Assembly: GCF_002234575.2 (NCBI RefSeq)
Contig: NZ_CP022464.2
Coordinates: 5,642,001-5,706,000, forward strand
Direction of reading: 5' to 3'
Source of the DNA: Enterocloster bolteae
GTDB lineage: Bacteria > Bacillota > Clostridia > Lachnospirales > Lachnospiraceae
Length of the DNA stretch: 64,000 nt
The number at the start of each line of letters is the position of its first letter. The stretch's first letter is position 1. Below are positions 51,780 to 59,173 of this stretch, one piece after another. The translations under genes and the position numbers were made by a program. The notes beneath the pieces are model-generated. The model was not told the DNA's origin, ran no database searches, and saw nothing but the letters and a program-made list of their open reading frames with translations.

Positions 51780-52000
51780 GCCGCTGTACGTTCCTGATCT
51801 TTTCTTATGATCTCTGACTGTCTTTTTCTTATAATGTCTGTCTGTAGTCTCTTGCCGTAGCCTCTTTGCCGCAGTCTCTTACCATCATCTCTTGCCGCAG
51901 CCTCTTGCCATCGTCTCTTACCATAATTCCGTACTATATTCTCCTGCTGAAATCCCTTCTATAAATATCCGCCATATATGCCCACGCCGTATTTTCCCTG
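51780..52000. repeat. Imperfect ~15-bp repeats upstream of the HD gene
   Basis: From about 51848 to 51925, units like CTCTTGCCGTAGC, CTCTTGCCGCAGC and CTCTTACCATCAT recur with roughly 13-15-bp spacing in the non-coding gap. Confidence 0.6.
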
Positions 52001-52543
52001 TCATCCATTAGGCCTTCTCCTTCCGCCCTGTTCCTGTCTGTATGACGAATGGCTGCTCTCCTCCTTCTGCCACATCTGGTTCTCCTTAAGAGACAAATCT
52101 TCCAGTGCGTTTAAAAACATCTGGTCTCTCTGTTTCCGGTCTCTATAATTCCCTACGCCCAACATGTAGAAAGAAGTTTCGCTTTTCAAGCGCTCCGCAT
52201 TGGAACGGTAGCGAATCATATTTTCATGCCATCCGAAAATGCCGGATAAACCTCCAACAATCCCCGACAAACCGGATAATGCCGTGATACACAACTGCCG
52301 CATCCCGTCGGAAAGCATGTTGCCCGGAATGGAATTCAGAAGAAGTATGAGAGTCGGCATAACAATTCCCATACAGGCAGACATATAATAGAAACACTGG
52401 CACCGGTTCGCCATGACCATGTACCACTCCAGCCTGTTAATCAGCCGTTCCCTGATATACGGGTCTTTGACATGCTCCTCAATACTTTTTAAAAATGTTC
52501 TGTCATTTTCCATGTTGTAACTGTCCAATTCTAATAATCTCAT
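52001..52543 (-). CDS. DUF4231 (SLATT-like) two-helix membrane protein
   Basis: 180 aa. Helical N terminus, then RLEWYMVMANRCQCFYY leading into two transmembrane helices (about 53-72 and 86-105), then a cytosolic helical region with HENMIRYRSNAERLKSETSFYMLGVG. This is the DUF4231/SLATT architecture, a membrane domain found as a presumed pore-forming effector with SMODS or SLOG sensors. Neither sensor is visible here. It is the first gene of the leftward set that ends with the endolysin, and could serve as its membrane-permeabilising partner (inference). The GGAGG site is 13 nt from the ATG, longer than usual. Confidence 0.8.
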   Translation of the reverse strand: MRLLELDSYNMENDRTFLKSIEEHVKDPYIRERLINRLEWYMVMANRCQCFYYMSACMGIVMPTLILLLNSIPGNMLSDGMRQLCITALSGLSGIVGGLSGIFGWHENMIRYRSNAERLKSETSFYMLGVGNYRDRKQRDQMFLNALEDLSLKENQMWQKEESSHSSYRQEQGGRRRPNG

Positions 52544-52653
52544 TTCACTCTAAGGACCTCCTTCGGATTATACTCATGCTGCCATGATACACCTAGTTCA
52601 GGCTAAACCGGTTATTAACGGCGCGGTTGAACGGGAGGGCGGCATGGTTGGGT

Positions 52654-53017
52654 GGCTTGGTTCGCCGGCAGTGTTGGGCAGCTTGGTTCGCCGGCAGTGT
52701 TGGGCAGCTTGGTTTGCCGGCAGCGTGGGCCAGCTTGGTTTGCCGGCAGCGTGGGCCAGCTTAGTTCGACGGCAGCGTTCGCCAGCTTAGTTCGCCAGCA
52801 GCGTGGGGAAGTTTAGTTCGCTGGCAACGTGGGCCAGCTTAGTTCGACGGCAGCGTTCGCCAGCTTAGTTCGACGGCAGCGTTCGCCAGCTTAGTTCGCT
52901 GGCAGCGTGGGTCAGCTTAATTCGCCGGTACCATGGGACAGCTTAGTTCTCCGGCAGCATGGGCCAGCTTAGCTCTCCGGCAACGTGGGACAGCTTAGTT
53001 CGACGGCACCGTTCGCC
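52654..53017. repeat. 26-bp tandem repeat, 14 copies
   Basis: Fourteen consecutive 26-bp units of the type AGCTTAGTTCGCCGGCAGCG plus TGGGCC. Copies 5, 8 and 9 are identical, and there are two recurrent sub-types ending in TTCGCC or TGGGCC. The period is not a multiple of three and the region has no good start or ribosome site, so it is non-coding. Confidence 0.95.
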
Positions 53018-53044
53018 AGCACTGCCAAGCGGCGCCGGCGCACG

Positions 53045-53090
53045 AAAAAGGACGTCAAGCCACAGACCATTCCATGGCTTAACGTCCTTT
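53045..53090 (-). terminator. Terminator after the coat-protein pair
   Basis: AAAGGACGTcAAGCCA (53047-53062) pairs with TGGCTTaACGTCCTTT (53075-53090) with one mismatch. Leftward it is followed by TTCGTGC after TTT. Confidence 0.75.
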
Positions 53091-53126
53091 CACCCAATCA
53101 GTCTCTGAAACCCCAGTCAGACCGGA

Positions 53127-53372
53127 TTACATTCCTGCAAACTGATTCTTTACCTTCATGATTTTCTGCTGTTCCGCCTGCTCCATCTGATACCATCCCT
53201 TAGCGGACATCTGCTTATAGATGTCATCCTGCATACACAGGCTGTCATTCAGTGCCTGGTTAAAGGTCTGATGCACATTAGCTGTGGAAGACTCGATGGT
53301 TCCGTGGACATACAGGTCACATACACCCTTCTCGGTCAGAAGAAGGTTCTCCATAATACACTTGTCATCCAT
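53127..53372 (-). CDS. CotF-like spore coat protein
   Basis: 81 aa, all helical, matching the clostridial Coat_F family: MENLLLTEKGVCDLYVHGT, HQTFNQALNDSL, and KGWYQMEQAEQQKI near the end. Probably a component of the spore coat. AAGGAGG lies before the ATG. It is second in a two-gene operon with the 57-aa protein (14-bp gap). Expression by a late mother-cell sigma factor is expected but no promoter was identified. Confidence 0.85.
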   Translation of the reverse strand: MDDKCIMENLLLTEKGVCDLYVHGTIESSTANVHQTFNQALNDSLCMQDDIYKQMSAKGWYQMEQAEQQKIMKVKNQFAGM

Positions 53373-53386
53373 TCTCTGCTTCCTCC

Positions 53387-53560
53387 TTATACGAGATTAT
53401 AAAAACTGTCAAAAATCTGCTTGTGCTTCTGTTCCATCTGCTGTGCCTGATTTTTAAGAGCAGGATCCTGCAGATTCTGGATGGCTTCCTGGCACTGATT
53501 CATTAAAAACTGCTCATGGCCTAATGCATCCTCAATATAATTTAATTCCTTTGGACTCAT
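53387..53560 (-). CDS. Small CotF-operon protein (57 aa)
   Basis: 57 aa, starting MSPKELNYIEDALGHEQFL; ATG at 53560 with GGAGG 9 nt upstream (GGAGGTGATATCTT). It is helical, Gln-rich (QAQQMEQKHKQ), without Cys-rich or membrane parts. Small proteins of this kind precede CotF-like genes in Clostridia and are annotated as coat-associated. It is too short to be assigned on sequence alone; the operon position supports a spore role. Confidence 0.8.
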   Translation of the reverse strand: MSPKELNYIEDALGHEQFLMNQCQEAIQNLQDPALKNQAQQMEQKHKQIFDSFYNLV

Positions 53561-53864
53561 AAGATATCACCTCCATGATTAGTATGCCGCATGCCTTTCC
53601 AGGATATGCATAAACCTGAATGTATCTACAATTGATTAACTTATCAGGTGGAATACAAATGGGCTCAATACTAAAAGTCCAATACTAAAAGGCCCAATAC
53701 TAAAAGGCCCAATACTAAAAGGTCCAATACTAAAAGGTCAATACTAACAGCCCCAATATTATTATCAAATAAAACTTGTAATTTCACCCTAAAATACAGT
53801 ACAATAGTAATAGTAACATGTATACCGGCAGTCAATTTTCCGGAACCACAAGGAGGGATATTCA
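53561..53864. other. Intergenic region with 15-bp repeats and the promoter of the next gene
   Basis: 304 bp without a gene. It holds the repeat at 53665-53757 and an AT-rich stretch (ACAATAGTAATAGTAAC) upstream of the ribosome site AAGGAGGG for the gene at 53865. Confidence 0.6.
53665..53757. repeat. 15-bp tandem repeat, about six copies
   Basis: CAATACTAAAAGGCC repeated with few changes (AGTCC, GGCCC and GGTCC variants), fading at CAATACTAACAGCCC. Confidence 0.9.
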
Positions 53865-54797
53865 ATGGCAAAAAAATCACTCATCATTGCAGCCTTGGCA
53901 GCTTTCCTCTCCATGGGCACTCTGTTCTCCGCCTATGGACAGGAAAAAGCAATCACATCCATACCCTTGACATTTTCCTGGGACACGGCCCCAAAGGGCG
54001 GCGAACTGGTAGGCAATGTATATGCAGTATCCAGCAACGGTGAATTCAAGGTGGAAGGAGCAGTGTACGACAAAAAGGATGACCAGTGGGACTATGGCGA
54101 GAGGCCTATCGTGGAAGTGGAGCTTTCTGCAAAGGACGGATACTATTTTTCCAGCACAAAACGCAGCATCTTTTCACTAACCGGCTGCGGAGCCCAGTTT
54201 AAAACCGCTGAAAAGGACAGCGATGGAAGTGCTTTAATTCTTCAGGTGTATCTGCCTGCCATAGACGGCAATCTTCCCGCTACCACGTCTGTCAGCTGGA
54301 ACCTGACCACCGCTGTATGGGATAAGGTAAACGGAGCCAAAAACTATGAAGTGCGTCTGTACCGGGATAAAATACTGGTGACCACCCAAAAGACTACCGA
54401 ATCCACCTATGATTTCAGCTCCTACATCAATGTGGAGGGAAATTACACCTTCACAGTACGGGCATTGGGCACCTACAGCTCCCAGGCCGGACCATGGACA
54501 GATAACTCCGAGCCCCTGACCATCCGCACCGAAGACACCTGGTTTATCACCAACGGAACATGGGATAAGACCTCATCGGGTTGGCGCTATGTATACCCAA
54601 ACAATGTCTATCCTGTAAACAGCTGGCGTTGCATCAGCGACAACTGGTATTATTTTGGGAATAATGGGTATATGGAATCTGATTGTTATGTAAAATCATC
54701 TGACCAGGATTTGTATTACTGGCTGGGAAGCGACGGAATCTGGAATACTGAGAAGGATACGGCTGCGCCGGAGTCCGGGGCGCGGGTAGTGAAATAG
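53865..54797 (+). CDS. Secreted protein with Fn3-like domain and wall-binding tail
   Basis: 310 aa. Signal peptide 1-25 (KKS, hydrophobic core, cleavage after AYG or nearby). A beta-rich N-terminal domain (about 30-135) precedes a fibronectin-III-like domain (about 145-225: SVSWNLTTAVWDKVNGAKNYEV, split as SVSWNLTTAVWDKV and GAKNYEVRLYRD, then YTFTVRAL), followed by two or three wall-binding repeats (DNWYYFGNNGYMESD, LYYWLGSDGIWN). Probably a surface protein attached to wall polymers. AAGGAGGG lies upstream of the ATG. Closed by a terminator at 54809. Confidence 0.82.
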   Translation: MAKKSLIIAALAAFLSMGTLFSAYGQEKAITSIPLTFSWDTAPKGGELVGNVYAVSSNGEFKVEGAVYDKKDDQWDYGERPIVEVELSAKDGYYFSSTKRSIFSLTGCGAQFKTAEKDSDGSALILQVYLPAIDGNLPATTSVSWNLTTAVWDKVNGAKNYEVRLYRDKILVTTQKTTESTYDFSSYINVEGNYTFTVRALGTYSSQAGPWTDNSEPLTIRTEDTWFITNGTWDKTSSGWRYVYPNNVYPVNSWRCISDNWYYFGNNGYMESDCYVKSSDQDLYYWLGSDGIWNTEKDTAAPESGARVVK

Positions 54798-54808
54798 TAA
54801 CTATATAA

Positions 54809-54858
54809 AAAGCTGTCATATCAATTTAAAAAGTCCAGATTGATATGGCAGCTTTGAT
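54809..54858 (+). terminator. Terminator after the Fn3-like protein gene
   Basis: AAAGCTGTCATATCAAT (54809-54825) pairs with ATTGATATGGCAGCTTT (54839-54855) with a G-T pair. Confidence 0.8.
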
Positions 54859-54877
54859 TATATAGATATTTCCTAAC

Positions 54878-54906
54878 AAATGCATATTGTAAATCAGCCT
54901 TCAAGT
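54878..54906. repeat. 29-bp direct repeat, left flank of IS256 copy 1
   Basis: AAATGCATATTGTAAATCAG plus CCTTCAAGT, identical to 56391-56419 on the other side of the IS. It contains the stop codon region of the Rel-like gene. Confidence 0.9.
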
Positions 54907-56390
54907 GAGTGTGTGAAGAAATCTCTGTAAAAGCAGCTCTTCTATGATAATGGCAGGGCTGAAAGCTTCTCTATGAGCGTTCAGCCCTTGGTTTATATAT
55001 ACCGCACAATACTGCATATGTCAAGACTAGGCGGATTCCCGCCTGGTTTGAACGGTCCTGGATTCTCTTACATCGGCAGTCGGCCCTCATACATGAGGCT
55101 CAGTTCTCCATATACCTGGCCCCAGTTCCGGATTGGCATCGTCCACTACTTTGTTGCTTCAAATGTTGACAAGTACAGCGCTTTTAAAAGGGCTGTATCG
55201 CTTGGAAACACGCTCCTCTGACGATTCAGCTTCCGGTATGTGGCGTTCAGGCTTTCGATTGCGTTCGTGGTATATATAACCTTGCGTACAGTCGTTGAAA
55301 ACTTAAAGATGGGGACGATCGCGTCCCAGTTCTGGTGCCAGCTTTTCATGGAATTCGGGTACTTTTCTGACCATTTTTTTGTGCCCCGCTCCAAGGCTTC
55401 TAATGCCTTCTCTTCTGTTGGCGCCTGGTAAATCGTTTTGAGATCTGCCGCAAAGAGCTTACGGTCCTTGTCTGATACGTATTTTAACGTATTCCGCACC
55501 TGATGGACAATGCACCTCTGGTATTCCGTCTTTGGAAAGGCAGCGGCTATCGCTTCCTTAATCCCTGTCAGTCCATCGGCACAGAGGAGCAAGATGTCTT
55601 TTACTCCACGGTTTTTTAAACCGTTCAGAACGGAAAGCCAGTACTTGGCCCTCTCATTTTCGCCAACCTCGATGGTCAGAACCTCTTTTAAACCATCTGA
55701 ATTAATCCCCAGTACAACATAGGCCGCCAGCTTACGGATCACGCCGTTATCCCGTACAGAATAGTGGATTGCATCGATATAAAGCACCGGATAGACATCG
55801 GAAAGGGGGCGGTTCTGCCAGTCTTCAATCTGGGGCAGAAGCTTATCCGTCACATCCGAAATGAAGCCTTCGGAGGCCTCGAAGCCGTAGATATCCTCCA
55901 GTGTTTCCGAGATCTGCCGTGTTGTCATCCCTTTAGTGTACATGGATATGATCTTCTGATCGATATCAGAGATATCTTTCTGGCGTTTCTTTACCACCTG
56001 TGGTTCAAAGGTGGAGTTACGGTCCTGTGGGACTTCGACTTTCATGCTTCCATAGCTGCTATTCACCTGTTTGGTTTTATAGCCATTGCGATAGTCATCG
56101 CAATCGGAACGTTCTGACTTGCGATAGCCAAGATGCTCGTCCATCTCGGATTCCATCATCTCTTTGATGGTACCGCCCAGTAGATCTTTGAGGGCATCCT
56201 GAATGTCCTGGGCAGATTCAATCTCATACTCCTCAAGAAGCTGCCGGATGATGTTTCGCTTTCCATCCGTCATTTGCACTTTGTGTACAGATTTCTTTTC
56301 TCTTGCCATAATAAAAAGGCCTCCTATGATTTTTATTTTATCATAGAAGACCTTATAAATCTTTAATTACAGAAAAACTTTCACAGACTC
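54907..56390 (-). mobile_element. IS256-family insertion sequence, copy 1
   Basis: 1484 bp. Outer inverted repeats GAGTGTGTGAAGAAATCTCT (left end) and GAGTCTGTGAAAGTTTTTCT (right end, read inward) match the second copy exactly in position. It carries one transposase gene. It is flanked by a 29-bp direct repeat rather than the 8-9 bp usual for the family. Confidence 0.93.
55146..56309 (-). CDS. IS256-family transposase, copy 1
   Basis: 387 aa, intact. DDE motif: D in VLYIDAIHYSVRD, D in LLLCADGLTGIKEA, and E in YTTNAIESLNATYRKLN, with the family helix insert between the second D and E. N-terminal region binds the inverted repeats. Identical to copy 2 except for one residue (Arg here, Ser there, in GENE(R/S)AKYW), so the two are recent duplicates. 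Confidence 0.95.
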   Translation of the reverse strand: MAREKKSVHKVQMTDGKRNIIRQLLEEYEIESAQDIQDALKDLLGGTIKEMMESEMDEHLGYRKSERSDCDDYRNGYKTKQVNSSYGSMKVEVPQDRNSTFEPQVVKKRQKDISDIDQKIISMYTKGMTTRQISETLEDIYGFEASEGFISDVTDKLLPQIEDWQNRPLSDVYPVLYIDAIHYSVRDNGVIRKLAAYVVLGINSDGLKEVLTIEVGENERAKYWLSVLNGLKNRGVKDILLLCADGLTGIKEAIAAAFPKTEYQRCIVHQVRNTLKYVSDKDRKLFAADLKTIYQAPTEEKALEALERGTKKWSEKYPNSMKSWHQNWDAIVPIFKFSTTVRKVIYTTNAIESLNATYRKLNRQRSVFPSDTALLKALYLSTFEATK

Positions 56391-56419
56391 AAATGCATAT
56401 TGTAAATCAGCCTTCAAGT
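56391..56419. repeat. 29-bp direct repeat, right flank of IS256 copy 1
   Basis: Perfect repeat of 54878-54906. It includes the 3' end and stop codon (56407-56409) of the Rel-like gene. Confidence 0.9.
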
Positions 56420-57777
56420 TCCGAAAACCTGATTTCCAAATAACGAATTATATATTCTTTTGCCTTTTGTGTCTTAATGAACCTCATCCAGCCCGGTTCA
56501 GCACTATATTTCTGATTATCTACATCTGATTGGCTTATGATTGTCACTGTGTCCCCATGTTTAAGAATGGTGTCTAAAGGTCTCATTTCGTTATTAATAA
56601 TGGCTTGTTTTGCACATAGGCCAATATCTTTATGGATATAAAAAGCAAAGTCCAGGGCTGTCAATTTTTCATCGAACTCATGGGGCCTTTTTTCTTTGTC
56701 ATAAACTATAATTCCTGATTTTCGCTTACCATGCCACTTTTCTTCTGAGAACTCCTGTATTTTAGAGCTATAAAAATAACGTTTACATATTTCAGTTGTA
56801 CAGATGAATATACGATACCGTACTCCCCACTTTCCCTGTAGTATGAAATGAGAAAGATATTGTTCTGTCTCATCTTCATATCCAAGCAGCAAATACCCCT
56901 TTTTTACAAGGCAGTCCAAATAATACTTCACCCATTCTTCCGATTTCCTTCTCATATATAGAGGCTCGGATTCACTATTTAAAAGATAAACATTATATAA
57001 TGGGATTTCATATATGACAGGATTATTATAGTCTTCTGCAGAAACAGTATAACCTTTATTGCATAACTGGTTATAAAATTCCGACTTTCTAAGCTTATTG
57101 ATAAACTTTAACTCAAAAATATTACCGTCAATATCTTCCATTAAGCTCTTGGTGGATTCTGAATTTACAGAATACAATTTTTGTAAAAGAATATCTGTTT
57201 TCTGAAAATAATCTTTACAAGTAACACGAAATTCAACTTCCCTGAACTCCTTCTCAAAATACCGTATATGCAATCTTCTAGCCCATAATACAAGATACTT
57301 TCTGGTTATCTCCAACTCGCCAGACAGCACCTTGCGGCTTCGCACTCGAAGTAAATCCAAATTTTTGGCAAACAAAAGAATTAGTGCCAGATAATGTACA
57401 TCCTCCATATCGTTCAAAAGCTTTTCCATTACTACTGAAGTGGCTATAGTATCCTCTAAATCATGATAATACTGTAACACCTGCATAAGTTTTATTTTAT
57501 GTTCTTCCGGTATAGTCTTCGGGATATCCTGAATTAACACATCCTGCTGCTGATCATGCAGCAATGCTGCCAATAGCATATACGCAGGCAGACGAATTTC
57601 TGACATTTTCAATGCCATTCTGCAGTAATGTCCCTTTGTACGCTGAAACATCAGACCTTCAGCCGTCCTGCGTACATTCCATCTATCCGCTGTCTCACAC
57701 AGATATCCATTATAAACAGGATATACATATTTCATCCGCTGCTTCATTCGCTCAAATAATAACTCTGCCCTCGACAT
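56407..57777 (-). CDS. Degenerate RelA/SpoT-like protein (pseudo-HD, pseudo-synthetase, TGS)
   Basis: 456 aa. The C-terminal TGS domain (about 355-418: IIVYDKEKRPHEF, ALDFAFYIHKDIG, ILKHGDTVTII) and the following PGWMRFIKTQKAKEYI are RSH-like. The N terminus aligns with the Rel hydrolase: H50, H74 and D75 (ALLHD) are kept, but the catalytic ED pair reads QD (Q78-D79) and the metal-binding Asp of LADRLHNMR is Lys (FAKNLDLLR, K138). The middle has synthetase-like remnants (YLSHF for YQSLH, YRIFICTTEI for EIQIRTxEM) without catalytic residues. So (p)ppGpp synthesis and hydrolysis both look lost; a sensing or binding role is possible. AT-rich, 25 bp after the XRE gene. Confidence 0.7.
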   Translation of the reverse strand: MSRAELLFERMKQRMKYVYPVYNGYLCETADRWNVRRTAEGLMFQRTKGHYCRMALKMSEIRLPAYMLLAALLHDQQQDVLIQDIPKTIPEEHKIKLMQVLQYYHDLEDTIATSVVMEKLLNDMEDVHYLALILLFAKNLDLLRVRSRKVLSGELEITRKYLVLWARRLHIRYFEKEFREVEFRVTCKDYFQKTDILLQKLYSVNSESTKSLMEDIDGNIFELKFINKLRKSEFYNQLCNKGYTVSAEDYNNPVIYEIPLYNVYLLNSESEPLYMRRKSEEWVKYYLDCLVKKGYLLLGYEDETEQYLSHFILQGKWGVRYRIFICTTEICKRYFYSSKIQEFSEEKWHGKRKSGIIVYDKEKRPHEFDEKLTALDFAFYIHKDIGLCAKQAIINNEMRPLDTILKHGDTVTIISQSDVDNQKYSAEPGWMRFIKTQKAKEYIIRYLEIRFSELEG

Positions 57778-57802
57778 TGATTTTCTCCCCCAAACCTGTT
57801 TA

Positions 57803-58870
57803 TCAGCGATTATCCTTTATGAATTTATACCAATCATCATTTCGTTCAACCTCAACCTTATTAGTCCTAAACAGATTTGCCTCAATATATCTCTTGATGT
57901 AATTCTCCATAAGGCTTTGAATCAGTCTGCGCTTTGTCTCTTCTTCAAAAGCGGTGATAGGCCTGTCATTACAGTATAAAAGCTTGAAAAATTCTGTCAA
58001 CTCTCTGGATTCACGAATCAACTCCGGATTAATCTCCTCGAATATAAGCTTTTCGCCAATTGCCGCCGGATTAACTTTTAAATAAAAACGGGATAATCCT
58101 ATATTTTGGATACATGGTGAAGAATATCTGCCTTTAGAAACAGAATTAATAGTGCCGATACCCCCTATATACTTCGGACTCTCCGAGTTAGGAATCCTCA
58201 ATATTATAAACGCTTTATCTTTCTCTCCGCTATTCAGATTAATAAACAGATTATCCCTTGAAAATGCAAGATCTCCATAATATACACTGGTATTTCTTCT
58301 GTTCCTATATACTTCCTTGAGTCTCTGTTCACATTCCGCATCATTTATTTCAAATATCCTGCTGCATTCATCGTGAAAAACTTTTGTCTTACTATCCGCC
58401 ATATTAAAGCAGCCCATCACGCCCAACGTATCTTTTCTTCCTCTTTTTTTGTAAATGCTCAACACTCCAAAATGCACTGCCTCAATATCACTTTTTTCGT
58501 GCTCATCACCATGGCTGCTTGTATCAAATAAATAGATAAAATAGGCCCCCACATATTTATTCAGATTCTTACCTGTACCTTCTGCTTTTGCTCCCTGATT
58601 TCCCCCCTTTGTTATCTCAATATCAGTGGATGTTATGAATTCCTCCATAGAAAAATCATATTGTTCTCTCAGTGTTAGAAGGAATTCGAAAGATGGCAGG
58701 CTCATCCCGGTTTCATAATTGGAAATAGAAGACATGGATTTCCCATATTTTTTTCCGAACGCTTCCTGACTCAATCCTTCCACTTCCCGGATTTTCTTTA
58801 TATTCGTCTTCAACACCCTTCTGGCTTCTATCATTTCTACAGAGAATTCACCACCATATTCCTTATCCAT
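57803..58870 (-). CDS. XRE-family regulator with unknown C-terminal sensor domain
   Basis: 355 aa from ATG 58870 (GGAGGAGGGGAAAG upstream). The Cro/CI helix-turn-helix lies at about 20-75 (GLSQEAFGKKYGKSMSSISN, then YETGMSLPSFEFLLTLREQY). Residues ~105-355 form an unrecognised domain beginning LNKYVGAYFIYLFDTSSHG, with VHFGVLSIYKKRG and ISVYYG-like strands, possibly a ligand- or protein-sensing beta domain. It is the first gene of a two-gene operon with the Rel-like gene and diverges from the membrane pair; ATACT(T)ATT repeats between them may be its operator. Confidence 0.82.
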   Translation of the reverse strand: MDKEYGGEFSVEMIEARRVLKTNIKKIREVEGLSQEAFGKKYGKSMSSISNYETGMSLPSFEFLLTLREQYDFSMEEFITSTDIEITKGGNQGAKAEGTGKNLNKYVGAYFIYLFDTSSHGDEHEKSDIEAVHFGVLSIYKKRGRKDTLGVMGCFNMADSKTKVFHDECSRIFEINDAECEQRLKEVYRNRRNTSVYYGDLAFSRDNLFINLNSGEKDKAFIILRIPNSESPKYIGGIGTINSVSKGRYSSPCIQNIGLSRFYLKVNPAAIGEKLIFEEINPELIRESRELTEFFKLLYCNDRPITAFEEETKRRLIQSLMENYIKRYIEANLFRTNKVEVERNDDWYKFIKDNR

Positions 58871-59173
58871 CTTTCCCCTCCTCCAAAATTTCATATAAAG
58901 CATACTAAATAATTGATTAATATTTGCTTTGATTTATTTAAAACCTGATTATTTTATTAAAAATTAAACTACATAAAATCTTTATAATATCTTTATATAA
59001 TACGCAAATAGAAACATCTTTCACAATATGATACTATTTAACCGCAGACCTATAATAAGTATAGCACCGCCGCATATTATATTTTAAGACAGTTGAAATA
59101 TGATACTTATTATGGAGAAACTTTATAACCAATAATTGACACCGGAAAACCAGCCAGACGAAAGGAGGATCTT
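58871..59173. other. AT-rich divergent control region with repeated ATACT(T)ATT elements
   Basis: 303 bp between the XRE gene and the membrane pair. ATAATAAGTAT (59052-59062) and ATACTTATTAT (59103-59113) form a perfect 11-bp inverted repeat with 40 bp between them. A third half-copy, ATATGATACTATT, starts at 59026 and shares ATATGATACT with 59098-59107. A TATAAT at 59051-59056 overlaps one arm. Confidence 0.55.

Larger units (their letters stand above)
52544..53126. other. Intergenic region dominated by a minisatellite
   Basis: 583 bp without an accepted gene. It holds the 26-bp tandem repeat (52654-53017) and the terminator of the coat genes (53045-53090). Confidence 0.7.

Noticed and set aside
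52584..52790. A short open frame in the 26-bp repeat
   Set aside because: The repeat period is not a multiple of three, so the peptide is not periodic, and there is no ribosome site.
52654..53017. CRISPR array
   Set aside because: Units are directly adjacent without unique spacers, and no cas genes are in the window.
53671..53880. A 69-codon minus-strand frame ending in Leu/Val repeats
   Set aside because: It is produced by the 15-bp repeat CAATACTAAAAGGCC, overlaps the start of the next gene and has no ribosome site.
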